This document shows, piece after piece, positions 21,960 through 33,479 of a stretch of DNA of 64,000 nt; within the stretch, counting starts at the first letter, position 1, and every line of letters starts with the position of its first letter. This DNA comes from Ctenosaura bakeri. Taxonomy: Eukaryota; Chordata; Lepidosauria; Squamata; Iguanidae. A program made the position numbers and the translations under genes. The DNA lies in the NCBI GenBank assembly GCA_948474755.1, contig CAOLHI010001651.1, positions 186,001-250,000 of the forward strand. The letters are read 5' to 3'. The notes below the pieces were generated by a model. The model made no database searches, had not been told where the DNA came from, and was given only the letters and a program-made list of their open reading frames with translations.

Positions 21960-23340
21960 GGTTTTATATGATGCTTATATGAGCATGTACAGAGTGTCCT
22001 AGTCCACTGCAGTGACAGTGTTGAAAGGGTGGTGTTCTCCTGGATCAGCAGTTTCTAGGGATTTGAGGATGGGGATCCATGTGTGTGTTTTGTGGGTCCC
22101 ATGGAATGGCCAAGCACCCCCTTTCCCTCTGCTCCCCATTTCTCCCAGGACGAAGGGAAAGGTGGGAGGGTGTGTGGCACTTATTGGCAATTCCTCCCTT
22201 CCCCTCCCCTGGGAAATTCTTTGCATGCCAGGAACCAGGATAAGGAACAGCTTCTCCCTCCCCCAAAATTAAAAGGGCCAACAGGAAACATTGAGCGTGA
22301 ATCAGCAAGAACAACATTTCCCCCAGACACCACACACACAAATATACTGCCATGGTCTGACTCCCCCCCCCTTTGGAATGATGTCCTGGGCTGACCCCCC
22401 AGTGCCCCACTTGGGGGTGTGTGGTGTGCTGCGCTGAACCTGACACCCCCACCAGGTTGTGTGTGTAGGGAGAAGCCTCCTCCATCCCGGGCATGAATGG
22501 GACTCAGTCCCTCCCTGTTTTCACAGGCCGGCCTGCACACGAGGAGCCGCAGCCATAGCACAAAGGGGGTTTTGTACCCCCCCAATCAATGGGTCCTTGT
22601 GCTGGCCCCTCACCTGGCGGCCCCGGCAGGCCGCACAGACCCTGGCAAGGCAAGGAAGGGAGGCCGAGGCTTCCATGCAGGAAGAAAAGACCTCCCCGCT
22701 CTTCCCCAGCACCGTAGAAGGGAAACTTCATTTGCAAGAAGGTTTGCAAATTTGTATTTGCAGTTTGCAGTCTGCTTCCTAGAGCCTTGGGCTTGGAATA
22801 GTAGCTGTTCGGGGGCGGGGCTGTGACACCCAGAATCCCCCTACCCCAGTGGGGTTCTGGAAGTTGCAGTGCAAAAGAGTAACTTCTTAACTCTCTACGG
22901 AGTAACACACATGCTCCATCCTCAGTTGCTGTGGAAGGAACAAGATGCTGTTAGCTGCCTCGAGTCAAGACAAGATATAAATGAATAAAATTATTATCAG
23001 AATGCTGATTTCCCACCACCACCACCATTTAGTGGCTGGGGCAGAGCAGCCCCACACATGATGCCATGCCCATCCACCCTCTGTCTAGAGGCCTCCAAAG
23101 ATGCAGAGACCACTCACCCACCTGAGCTCCCCCCAGCTCCTTCCCACCCCATAAAAACTCCCCCTTTGGTCTCAGTCCCAGCATTGCTCCTCTCTGTCCC
23201 CCGAGTGAGCCCTGAAAGGAGCCACACTCATGTATTGACACTGATGATACCTTGTGTGAACTGATTCTTGTGTGTCTTCTGACCATGTGCAGAGCGCCAA
23301 CACCTGGCCTTTAATTGCCACTTGCAGTTCTCAAGGTTTG
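21960..23340. other. Intergenic sequence, no gene recognised
   Basis: GC-rich, largely unique DNA between RXRB and COL11A2, with a short L2-like tail near 22950-23000. Frames of 100-150 codons occur on both strands without domains or plausible splice structure. Confidence 0.4.
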
Positions 23341-23344
23341 TGCT

Positions 23345-23535
23345 ATGTTGTTGTCGTTGTCAAGTCATTTCTGACTTATGGCAAACCTAAGGTGTACCTA
23401 TCATGGGGTCTTTCTCTGGCTGAGAATGTGTGACATGCCCAAGATCACCCATTGGGTTTCCCTGGCTGAGCAAAGGAGAACTGAACCCAGAGTTGTGGTC
23501 CAATGTTCAAACCACCACACAACGCTGGCTCTCGA
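23345..23535 (-). mobile_element. Sauria-type SINE
   Basis: Reversed and complete: GTTGTCGTTGTCAAGTCATT, TGACTTATGGCAAACCTAAG, GCTGAGAATGTGTGACATG and head CCACCACACAACGCTGGCTC. Confidence 0.75.
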
Positions 23536-24159
23536 TTTTGCTACACACCTTTCTTCCTCCATCATATTTTTGCAAAGATTTTTCAAGCACAAAGAAGGAG
23601 ACACCGTCCACGCCGGCTCCTAAGGATGCCTCCCCCTCCCTGCCTGGCCTCTCGTTTCTTTGCTCTCTTTCTTAGAAGCTCAGCTGATGCTCTTCTGCCC
23701 CCCTCCCCTTGCACCGCTTTCTCTCTGGGGCCGCTTTGTGGCTTGTGGCCCGTGGGCCACGCCTGGTGCCAAGAATAGCCCATCTTTTCGGCCGCCTCCC
23801 AAAAGCACATTCCTGCCTCCGCCTGGATGGCCCATCCCAGAGGGTCTCCACCCCGGCCATGAAAGACAGACGGGGAGAAAATAGAGAGAGAGAGAAAGAG
23901 AGAGACCATTGGGGAGGGCTGTTGGCTGTGTCCCCTCCCCCTGGGAGAAAGCTGAGAGCCCCCATGTGCAGCTGTACATGCTTCCAGAAGCCACAAACAC
24001 AAAAGGTTTTGAAATATGAGCTGTGGTGTGTCCACATCCCAAAATATACAAGGTGCCTCAAAAAATGTATGCACCCATAACAACTTATAATTCTGGAACA
24101 GTTCTTTTTTTGCATTTCCCCCCAAAAAGTGTATGCACCAGGATTAAAGAAAACGATGC

Positions 24160-24335
24160 CTGACAGTGTGGTGGAATCTCCTCCTTCTTTGGAGGTTTTT
24201 TTAAAAAGGGGGGATTGATGGCCATCTGTCCGGGGGGGGGGCTTGGACTGAGTATCCTTGCACGGCAGAAAGGGGTTGGCCTGGATGGCCCCTGGGGGTC
24301 TCCTCCAGCTCCAGGGTTCTGAGGTTCCAATAGCG
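24160..24335 (+). mobile_element. CR1 LINE 3' end
   Basis: CAGTGTGGTGGAATCTCCTC through GGCCTGGATGGCCCC to TTCTGAGGTTCC, the CR1 3' UTR in forward orientation. Confidence 0.65.
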
Positions 24336-24734
24336 AGGAAGGGTCCCAAAATTACAAGGGAAACTTTGAGTGAGGTTTGCTGCCCTGGGCTTCAACCGTG
24401 TGAGCAGGGCAGTCCTGTGCAGGGACAACGATTGGAACACCTGATACAAAATTGCAATTTAAGATGGCAACTGTAACTCTGATTAAATCACTATGATAAC
24501 ATTTATTTATTCTTGGATATAAAGGTCTTATTCACTTAGCCTTCAAATCATCACCATAGCTGACTGGTGTGTATCTTTTTTTGGGCGGGGGGCACCCTAT
24601 AGGGACAGAACTCATCCCAGCCTGGCCGCTTTCTTCAGGATGCATGTCACAGTCCGTCTATCTTCCTGTCTGCTGACCCGTGTCACTTGTGCATCTCAAC
24701 TGCCTTCCCACCTGGGGTGCTGCCTGCCTGCCTG

Positions 24735-25820
24735 TCTTGTCTATTCACCCATCCATCGGTCCATCTGCCTTTCTCTCCGTCCGTCTGGCCATCCATGTAT
24801 CCATCATCTGTCTGTCTATTTCTCTTATCTCTCCCTCCCTCCATCTATCCATAGATCTGTCCATCCATGCATCCACCCATCCATCTTTTTGTCTGTCGGT
24901 CCGTCCATGTATCTCTATCATCGTTTATCCCTCCCTCCCTCCCTCTATCTGTATATCTGTCCATCCACCCGTCCATCCATCCATTCATCCATCCATCTAT
25001 CTTTTTGTCTGTCGGTCTGTCCATGTATCCGTCTGTCTGCCTGTTTATCCATCCACCGGTCCCTACCCCCCTCCCTCCCTCCCTATATCTGTATACCCAT
25101 CCATCCAACCATCCATCCATTTATCCATCCATCTGTCTTTTTGTCTGTTGGTCCGTCCATGTATCCGTCTGTCTTTTTTATCCATCCACCTGTCCCTCCC
25201 TCCCTCTCTCTGTATATCTGTCTGTCCATCCATCCATCCATTTATCCACCCATCTATCTTTTTGTCTGTCGCTCTGTCCATGTATCCGTCTGTCCATCTG
25301 TTTATCCCTCCCTCCCTCTGTTTCTTCTGTCCATCTATCTGTCATCTTCCGTCCATCCAATCCATCCATTTATCCACCCATCTATCTTTTTGTCTGTCGG
25401 TCCGTCCATGTATCCGTCTGTCTGTTTATCCATCCACCTGTCCTTCCCTCCCTCCTCTCTGTATATCTGTCCGTCCATCCATCCATCCATTTATCCACCC
25501 ATCTATCTTTTTGTCTGTCGGTCCATCCATGTATCCGTCTGTCCATCTGTTTATCCATCCACCTGTCCCTCCCTCCCTCCCTCCCCTCCTCTATCTGTAT
25601 ATCTGTCTGTCCATCCATCCATCATCCACCCATCTATCTTTTTGTCTGTCAGTCCATCCATGTATCCGTCTGTCCCTCCCCTCCCTCTATCTGTATATCT
25701 GTCTGTCCATCCATCCATCCATCCATTTATCCACCCATCTATCTTTTTGTCTGTTGGTCCATCCATGTATCCGTCTGTCCGTCTGTTTATCCATCCACCT
25801 GTCCCTCCCTCCCTCTATCA
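24735..25820. repeat. Tetranucleotide array with about 105-136 bp higher-order period
   Basis: About 1.1 kb is built almost wholly of CCAT, CTGT, CCTC and TATC quadruplets. The anchor CTTTTTGTCTGT recurs at 24885, 25001, 25137, 25258, 25386, 25507, 25638 and 25743, so eight units of 105-136 bp are present. Frames of up to 404 codons run through it on the + strand in all three phases, and shorter ones on the minus strand, because the repeat rarely makes stops. They are not regarded as genes. Confidence 0.9.
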
Positions 25821-25859
25821 GCAAGTACATAAATCTCAGCACAAATTAACATAAAATGT

Positions 25860-27530
25860 TTCTGTGGCCCACAAAACAGACGTTCAGCTGGGCTATCTAA
25901 AAAGGAGGCATGCTTTTACGAAGTGCTGGTGCCTGCTGAATCCCCATTGGAACTGCGTTCCGCCTCGGGGTGCTGCCGCCGTGCAGGCCCTGCTCTGAAC
26001 AACGTGGGACACAACTCGGATGGCTCTTGAGACCTCCTTAAAGCCCAAGCGGGAGCACAAGGGGGAAGGGGGAGTCTCACTCGGGTCCTCCCAAGTTGTG
26101 TTTCTTGTCTGTCTGCCACATCTCCCATTTCTTCCCTCAACTGAAAAAGTCACGGCCCCACTTTGTAAGGGAGTCTGAGCAGGGAAAGGGGAGGGTGTTG
26201 GGATACTCGGGGATTTTGTTGCTTCAGCTCCTAGTTCCAGAGCTTGGAACTGGTGTCCCCACAATGGCTGGGGGATTCTGGGGACTACAGTCCAAAAAAA
26301 AAAAAACTTTTCCAGGTTTGGGGCCTTGTCCAGCTCCCATCCTGCTCCACCTGTCAAGGATGGGGTCAAAGCCAATCCTCCCAAGAGTGGGTGACTCTCA
26401 CTGCACTGGGCAATCCCAGATGGGGACGGGGGAACCCGTGGCCCGCTCACTCTCTCTTTGGCCGTGGATGGAGAAGGGGATGCCCATCGTCCACTCAACC
26501 ACAAGGGCTGCGTCCAGCGTGCCTGGGCGCCCCACCCCACCCTCTTGGCAGAAGCCGCCCAGAGACAGACTTCAACTGCACAAACAACGGCCAAAAATAA
26601 ATAAAACCGGGCTGCCCAGATGGACTGACTGCTCCCCCTCTCTTTCTCTCTCTCTCTCTCCGTGCAAGTGCTATGAAGAGATAATGATATATCTGTGTGG
26701 GACGGTCCCTTGGCCGGATCCAGGCAGCTCTCGGGCCTTGGAGGCTGCAATTAGCACCCGGGGGCGAGTGGCAATGGCCGGGTTGGAGGCCAGGAGTCGG
26801 CTGTTCCAGCAAAGTTGGCCACAAGCAGCAAAATTGGCCTCCGCACCACACTGGGATGGGCAGGAGGGAGGCAGGCCGGCCCTTGCCAGCCCTCAGAAGA
26901 GGCAGGTGGCCTTGCAAACGGTGCCCCCCGCCCTGCAAAATGGAGGTCAGGCAGAAGAGCTTCACTCGAAACTGTTCCTTTGATTGTGATCATATAGAGG
27001 TCTTTGTGAAGTTTTGGGCCTCGCCTATCCAAATACCTTGGTTGGCCTTGCACCTTGGTTTGAAGCTGGGAGGAGTCTGGCTGAGCTCTGCCTCAGGCAG
27101 CAAAATGTCTTGGGTCAGCCCAGGAGTGTAACAGAGATTAGTTGAAAGTTCTTCTTATTGTTTAACTGGGGTGTTGCTATGGGAGGGGGCAAAATGAGGC
27201 TGTTGCCCCACCAGGTAAGAAATTAAATTCAGATAATTTTTTTTCTCCAGTCTCTAAGAAAATGAGGCACTGGAAATGGTTCCCACCTCAAACTCTCATT
27301 CCTGCTGTTTTTGCCTTCTCTGGGTTGCTAAAATGGGGTGGCATGGGGTCGTCCAGCCCTGACTCAGACCCCCATTTCCCCTGGCAAATAAAAAGTGAAT
27401 GGTCTCTTTTGGTACTCCTTTAAGAGTAATGATTCGCCTTTTAAATATCACCCACGCAAAAGGGAAAAAAAGAGGAAGGAAGAAGAAAAAAATTGGCCTC
27501 CTCTGAGTATGGTGTGTCTTTCCTATTTAT
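25860..27530. other. Intergenic unique sequence downstream of the tetranucleotide array
   Basis: Mostly non-repetitive. A (TC)n tract lies at about 26638-26661. The segment 26575-26770 has AT-rich motifs (AAATAAATAAAA, a GATA-type inverted motif near 26680, CAATTAGC) unlike its GC-rich flanks and might be a conserved non-coding element. Frames up to 295 codons show no recognisable domain. Confidence 0.35.
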
Positions 27531-27534
27531 CTGG

Positions 27535-27690
27535 CTTCAAGTTTTTTCCAACTTATGGTGACCCGAAGGCAAATATATCATGGGGTTTTCTGGGGCTGAG
27601 AGTGTGTGACATGCCCAAGGTCACGCAGTGGTTTTCTGTGGCCAAGTGAGGAATTGAATCTGGATCTCCAAGGTCCATATACATTAAGAA
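27535..27690 (-). mobile_element. Sauria-type SINE, partial
   Basis: CCAACTTATGGTGACCCGAA, GGGGTTTTCTGGGGCTGAGA and CAAGGTCACGCAGTGG; the head is degraded. Confidence 0.65.
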
Positions 27691-28324
27691 TTGCAGAGAT
27701 TTAAATAAGAAAAAGAAAACTGAGATACTGTGAGATAAGAAAAATAATAGTGCAGGCAAAATTTAAAAACAACAGGAAAATGTGGCTTCCAACACATTCC
27801 CTTCTCATTTTGGCTAGTGTTGGGTTCTTCCATCTTTGAGCGTACTACAGTTTTGCTGCATGGAAACAGTCTTCCATGGCTTTTTAATAGCTGCATAGAT
27901 TGGGGTTTGGGTTCAGATTCTAGTTTTGTTTTTCCCCGTTTATATTTGGAGGGTTTGTATGATCCCTTGAAAATTGCCCCCTTTCTGGCCCAGCACAGTT
28001 GCCCAGCTGTGCTTTGAGACAATCTCATGCTCTCCCACACGGCAGTGAGGTGAGCAATGCTGGTGCAGGCTCTCGCCAACGGTTTGGCCTGTTCTCACAA
28101 GTGACTACCTGACATTTCCGCCCACAAGCCACCCAGGGAAGTGGGTGGGTTCCTTGTGAATAGGGGAGCCCCCTCACCTGTCTCTTCTTCAGCGGAGCGG
28201 AGCCTCAGGTGTCTTGAAAGAAAATCCACGTGTGAGACGACATTTTCCTGCATTTCCATGCAGGAAAAAGAATCCATTCAACTCTGGCAAGTGGCATATT
28301 GGGGTGTCCTCTTCCCATTGCCGA

Positions 28325-28645
28325 GAGGCAGCATGCTTTGAGCCCCTGGGAGACTTGGGTTTGATTCTTAACTCAGCCATGGAAACCCACTGGATGACCT
28401 TTGGGGTGCCACACACTCTCAGCCTCAAATGAAGGCAAATGAAAACCCCCTCTGAAGAAAACTGCCAAGAAAACTTAAGAAGAGGCGGCATTGTATAGTT
28501 GTTTGAGTGTTGGACTATGGCCCTGGAGTCCAGCTTCGATTCCCTGCTTGGCCATTGAACCCTCTCTGGGTGACCTTGGGTGTGTCACATACTCTCAGCC
28601 CCCAGAAAACCCCGTGATACAATCACTATAAGTTGGAAACAACTA
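28325..28645 (+). mobile_element. Two Sauria-type SINEs in tandem
   Basis: Copy 1 (about 28325-28480) contains CCATGGAAACCCACTGGATG. Copy 2 (about 28483-28645) contains GGACTATGGCCCTGGAGTCC and ATAAGTTGGAAACAAC at its tail. Confidence 0.7.
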
Positions 28646-28764
28646 TTCTTTTCATTGCCACATACAGCCTTTCCATAAGTTTACTATAAAGCTGGAAGGA
28701 CAAGCAAAAAGGGCTGATTTTAGACTTCCCCCCAGATCTGTCAGAATTTCAGTAACTTTTTCTC

Positions 28765-29240
28765 AGATTTCTAACAGAAGGCCATTGCTCCATGCCCTAG
28801 TCTCTGGAGCAGCAGACAACAGACTTGCTCCATCCTCCATATGACATCCCTTCAAAGCTTTAAATAAGGCTCATATGTTCCCTCTTAACTTTCTCTTCTC
28901 CTGGCTAAACATATCCCTGGAGCTCCCTCAGCCGCTTTCCCCAGAGGTGTTGTGGTTTCCAGTCTTTCTATCATTTTGGTTGCCATCCTCTGGCCACCTT
29001 CCAGCTTGTCAATATCCTGCCTGAACTCTGGAGCCCAGAACTGGACACAGGATTCCTCCAAGTGGGGTCTGACCAAAGCAGAATAGAGTGGTACCATCAC
29101 TTCCCTTGACCCAGATTCTAGACTCCTATTGATGTAGCCTAGAATAGAATTGGCCTTTTTAGCTGCTGCATTTACACGGTTGGCTAATGTTCAGCTTGTG
29201 ATCAACTAAGACCAGATCCTTTTCACATGGAATGTGGGAA
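28765..29240 (-). mobile_element. CR1 LINE, C-terminal ORF2 part
   Basis: Reversed; the minus frame 29100-28885 reads [20 protein letters not shown] and [18 protein letters not shown]. Truncated at both ends. Confidence 0.75.
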
Positions 29241-29824
29241 ATGCTTCCCAGAGCCCTCCCAAGGTCCTAAAAATTCAGGACTGTGGAAGAAAGGGGCCTC
29301 CCTGCCGGATAAGGATTCTGTGCCCCAAATGAAACGTTTCATCAGTCCCCAAATTTCTAAGATATCAATTTAAAACTCATGTTCAGCATTACGGAAACAC
29401 AGCTTGGCATGAGTTTTAGAGGGGACTGATTATCCATATTTCACTTCCTGCAGTGCTGGAAATTTGGGGCAGAAGGGGAATTCTATGATTCTCAGGGGCT
29501 AGGCTGACCCAAGACACTTTGAAGTTGGGATGTAGAGCCAGCCCAAGGTATTTGGGTACCTGAGGCCAAAAGTCTCAGAAAGACCTCTCTAGTAATATTA
29601 TATAAATCAAGTAAGTGTTTTCCAAAATCCTTTTATTTGGAAAGAAGCGGGGATCGGACCTGGTGCCTCCCTTTTAACGGGTTTAAATGGTTTTCAGTTG
29701 CAATTGAACTGATTGTAGAATTCCAAAAAAACAGCCGTGTTGGTCTGGATGGGGTCTTGGAGGACCTTTGAGACTGCTGCAGAAGGTGGGACCCATTGAA
29801 GAAATAACAAGAAAGGGGGCTCCA

Positions 29825-30133
29825 ACCACGTTACAAAGACCTTCTTGACTGTAAGAGCCGTTGGGCTGTGGAATATGGGCCCTCTCGAATTGTGGATTCT
29901 CCTTCGGAGGTTTTTAAAGAGAGGCCCGCCTGGCAGGGGTGGTTTAGCTATGAGTCCCCCTCACTGCCATTAAGGGGTTTGGGCTACATGGGTGTCTCCT
30001 CCAGTTGTTTTGTGAGCCCTTTGAGTAGAAGTTGGACCTCCACCTGTCACAGATGTTCTGCTACATTGGCATCAGGGGATTAGATGGGGTGGTCTTTGGG
30101 GGGCCCTTAAATGCCCAAGATTCTGTGGGGCAC
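29825..30133 (+). mobile_element. Diverged CR1-like 3' fragment
   Basis: GTAAGAGCCGTTGGGCTGTG and GGAGGTTTTTAAAGAGAGGC resemble the CR1 3' region. It ends CCCAAGATTCTG. Degraded. Confidence 0.5.
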
Positions 30134-30349
30134 CCCAGAAGCTGCAATCTAGCCAATATTATGTATTTCACATATTTGCTAAATTACTAAACATTTCTAT
30201 CCCACACCATCCTATATCCAATGATCTCATTGCATTGGACTCAATGGGTTCCAAATTCCCCCTTCTCCCCCAGGCCAGCCCCAAAGTCTGCCCCTACATC
30301 CCCCCCATCTCTTCTCCCCATAATATAGAATCCACCTCCCCCCCAAAAT

Positions 30350-30560
30350 CTTGGCTCAGCTGGGCCCTGATTTCTCCTCTCGGCTACCAGGGCCGCCGGG
30401 ACAGGAAGCCAGCTGGCTAATTACAGGCTCCTAATTATAGTTCCATTTTGGGAGCCTGCAGGCACAGACGGAGGCCAGAAAGGAATTGCCCGTTCGGCCA
30501 CGGAGTCCCACAGCAAAGGACAGCCTGAGACTCACGTGCACCCCTGCCTCGCCTGGCCCC
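30350..30560. promoter_or_regulatory. Unique upstream segment with paired homeodomain motifs
   Basis: A short non-repetitive stretch about 3.5 kb upstream of COL11A2 carries two close CTAATTA motifs (about 30417-30440) flanked by CAGCTGG, an E-box. It sits between CR1 copies. It could be a conserved non-coding element, but nothing here proves function. Confidence 0.22.
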
Positions 30561-30570
30561 GGGTTGTGAG

Positions 30571-31640
30571 ATAGAGTCATAGAAGCCAGGGGACCCCAGA
30601 GGCCATCCACTCCAACCTGCTTCTGCCAAGAAGAAAGATGTCATCCAGACACTCCCGACAGACGGCCATCCAGCCTCTGCTTTAAAACCTCCAAAGGAGA
30701 AGAAAACCCCACCACACTCCATGGGGGCAGCAGCAGATTCCACTGTGCAACAGTTTTGATCCATTGCTCCATGCCCTAGTCTCTGGAACAGCAGAAAACA
30801 GGTTTGCTCCACCCTCCACGTGACATCCCTTCAGCTACTTAAAAACATGGCTCTCATGTCCCCTCTTGACCTTCCGTTTTCCAGGCTAAACACCCCAGTT
30901 GGATATGCTAGACCTCCGTGGGAGAAGACGGCCCCCTCAGCCATAAGATGGTACCCCCACACACACAGGCAGGCGGTGCTCTTGGAGAGTGGAGAAGTTA
31001 CTTTTTTAATGGAGGATAGCTTCCAGCACCTCCCTCTGCCAGCATTCCAACAGGTAGCTGTCCAGGGTCTTTCTGAAGATGTCCAGAGAAGGAGACCCCC
31101 CCCACAACCATCTCTCTGGGACATAGGTCCCATTGCCCAACCACTCTCAATGTCAAGAAGTTCCTTCTAAGGTTCAGCTGAAATCTACGCTCCTGTAACT
31201 TCAAACCATGAGACCTGATGCTCCCCTCTGGGGCAGGAAGGACCCTCCTCTCCCGGGCAGCCCTTGGGGTATTTAAATAGGGCCATCTTGTCCTCCCTCA
31301 GTTACTTCTTCCTCTCCTTGTAGGTTTTGTTCTCCTTCCCTCGTATCCTCTGAACTTGTTACAGCTTGTCTCTATTCTTCTTAAAGTGAGGCACCCCAAA
31401 CTGAGTGCGGGACTCCAGATGAGGCCAGACCAGTGCAGAATATGGGAGGACTATGAAATCTCTCAGCTTGAAAACCACAGTTCTATTAATGCAGGCTAAA
31501 ATAGCATTTGCCTTCTTTGCTGCAGCATCACACTGCTGGCTCATATTCAGTTTATGATCAACAAGAATCCTTATCACATGCAGTACTGCTGAGTTACATA
31601 TTATCCTTCAACCTATCCTTTGTGCATTTGGTTTTGGGGG
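30571..31640 (-). mobile_element. CR1 LINE copies, two diverged segments
   Basis: 30571-30900 starts at the 3' end (AGTCATAGAAGCC). 30990-31640 is an older CR1-type segment whose minus frame 31577-31359 reads [20 protein letters not shown]. Confidence 0.65.
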
Positions 31641-31674
31641 CCTAAATGTAGAGTTTTATCTCCATTGTCAAAGC

Positions 31675-32120
31675 ATTCTGGTTGTTGTGTGAAGAGGAAC
31701 CTATCATAGGGTTTTCTGGGGCTGAGAGTGTGTGATGCACCCAAGCACCCCACAGGGCCCTCCAGTCCAACCCCTTTCTGCCAGGCAAAGAGACACAATC
31801 CATCCAGAATCTCTTTTAAAAAAACCCAAAGAAGGAGGAAACTCCACCACACTCCATGGAGGCAGCAGCAGATTCCACCATGCAACTGCTCTTACCATCA
31901 GGAAGTTCCTCCTAATGTTTAGTTGGAATCTCTTTTCCTGGAGTTTGAAGCCATTGCTCTGTGTCCTGGTCTCTGGAGCAGCAGAAAACAGGCTTGCTCC
32001 ATCCTCCATGTGGCATCTCTTCCAATATTTAAGCATGGCTATCATGTCCCTCTTAACCTTCTTTTCTCCAGGCTAAACATCCCCAGCTCCATAACCCACT
32101 CCTCACAGAGAATGCCTCCC
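31675..32120 (-). mobile_element. Sauria SINE fragment followed by CR1 3' part
   Basis: 31675-31745 is a SINE tail (CATAGGGTTTTCTGGGGCTG). 31748-32120 is reversed CR1; the minus frame 32045-31704 reads [20 protein letters not shown]. Confidence 0.7.
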
Positions 32121-32319
32121 CTCTTTTCTTGGGAGGCCTAAACTGCGCTTCTGAATGCTTCACTAATGTTTTAAGTCGATGCAATTCTGAACAGTCTCCA
32201 AGGGCAGCCCCACCCGTGGAGGATGGTAGTACTCAAAGCAAAGCAAAACAGAGGGATCTCGTTTCCGTGGTGGTGGGGTTACAAGAGTCTGAGTCAAAAA
32301 AAGCTTATAGGAAAGGCAG

Positions 32320-32420
32320 CCTTGGTTCTGTGCCTCCAAGTGTTTCTCATTTAATCGTGACCCCAAGGCAAACATATCATGGGGTTTTCTGAGGCTGAGA
32401 GTATGTGACACATCACGTGC
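32320..32420 (-). mobile_element. Sauria-type SINE 3' fragment
   Basis: GGCAAACATATCATGGGGTT and TCTGAGGCTGAGAGTATGTG, the reversed tail only. Confidence 0.6.
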
Positions 32421-32544
32421 CGAGTTCACTATCTGGATTCTTGGGGTGGGTGTAGCTGTGCGGGGCCTGCCATGATGTGCTCCAGAGTTTGCCAGCACTT
32501 TGGGGCTCCTTGGCCAATGTTCTTGGGATTGTCGAGGACAACAG

Positions 32545-33130
32545 GAAGACAGTCTGGCGTAGTGGTTAGCGTGTCAGCATGGACTGGGGGGATCCAGCTG
32601 TAGCTCCTGGTGAGCTATGAAAGCTCAATGGACGGCCTTGAAGTGGGTTGTTTTCCTTTTCTGTCAGCCTGACCTACCTCGCAGGGTTGTTGTCGGCATA
32701 AAGCAGGAGGGCAGGAGGATCCCCTTGATGGTTCAGGGCCAGGTGGTTGTATCTCCCCATATGAATGCGTCCAACATCTCTAATGTCTTCTCTCTGTCCC
32801 ATCACGTTTGCTGTTAATGTGGGAGAAGGCGTCCTTGGCAGCTGCTCCCAGACTTTGGAACTTCCTGCCTCATGATCCCTCCTCGCTCTCCTTCCACCGG
32901 GGAGTGAAAACCTTCCTGTTTCAGCGGCGTTTAGCAACTGATTTTCACATCCACGGAGAAAAGGATTTAAACATCCTGGTTTGCTTTTAAATGCTTTAAG
33001 CCATCTCAGTTTAGCGGAAAGGGTTTAATACTATTTTGGTCTTGGTTTTCTTTTGGTTTTAGGTTGGCTTTGCATTTCTTTTCGTCTGTAAACCATCTTC
33101 GGAGGAAAAAGGCGTTATCAATAAAGGGAT
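32545..33130 (+). mobile_element. tRNA-type SINE followed by L2-like LINE 3' end
   Basis: 32550-32710 has a tRNA-like head (GTCTGGCGTAGTGGTTAGCG) and CTACCTCGCAGGGTTGTTGT, a SINE distinct from the Sauria type. 32800-33130 resembles the L2 ORF end (GCAGCTGCTCCCAGACTTTG, TTCCTGCCTCATGATCCC) and its 3' tail (TAAACCATCTTCGGAGG) ending near AATAAAG. Confidence 0.55.
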
Positions 33131-33479
33131 TGATTAGCTGACTGATGATTGATTCTGCAAGTATCTTGTCTCTGATGTGGCCTACCAGGTCTGGCTGGCG
33201 TGCGCATGAGTGCTGTGGGAGGGAAGGAAGGAAAGCATTGATGCTCCTTTTGGGGGGGGGTGTGGTTGGGTGATGGACCCAGAGGTGAGCAGAAGTCCAG
33301 TTGTGCGGGTGAAAGCGTGCAAGAGTTGGCGATGGAACAGTTCGGACTAAAACCCAGAGGACATGTGCACAAGCATCTTTCCTTGTCTTTCACCATGTAA
33401 GCTTGGGGGTGGGGGACTTTGGAGAGGTGTGTGTGTGTGGGGGGGGAATTGGGATATATTTGGGGAGGGCACTCCCAGA

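Noticed and set aside
24045..24145. Mariner-like terminus (GGTGCCTCAAAAAATGTATG)
   Set aside because: Only one end is suggestive; no inverted partner or TA duplication could be established.
24735..25820. CRISPR-like regular array
   Set aside because: There are no unique spacers; the units are themselves microsatellite, and the genome is eukaryotic.
24640..25854. A 404-codon frame on the + strand, and overlapping frames of 389 and 321 codons
   Set aside because: It is translation of a stop-poor tetranucleotide array; all three + phases stay open and there is no start context or domain.
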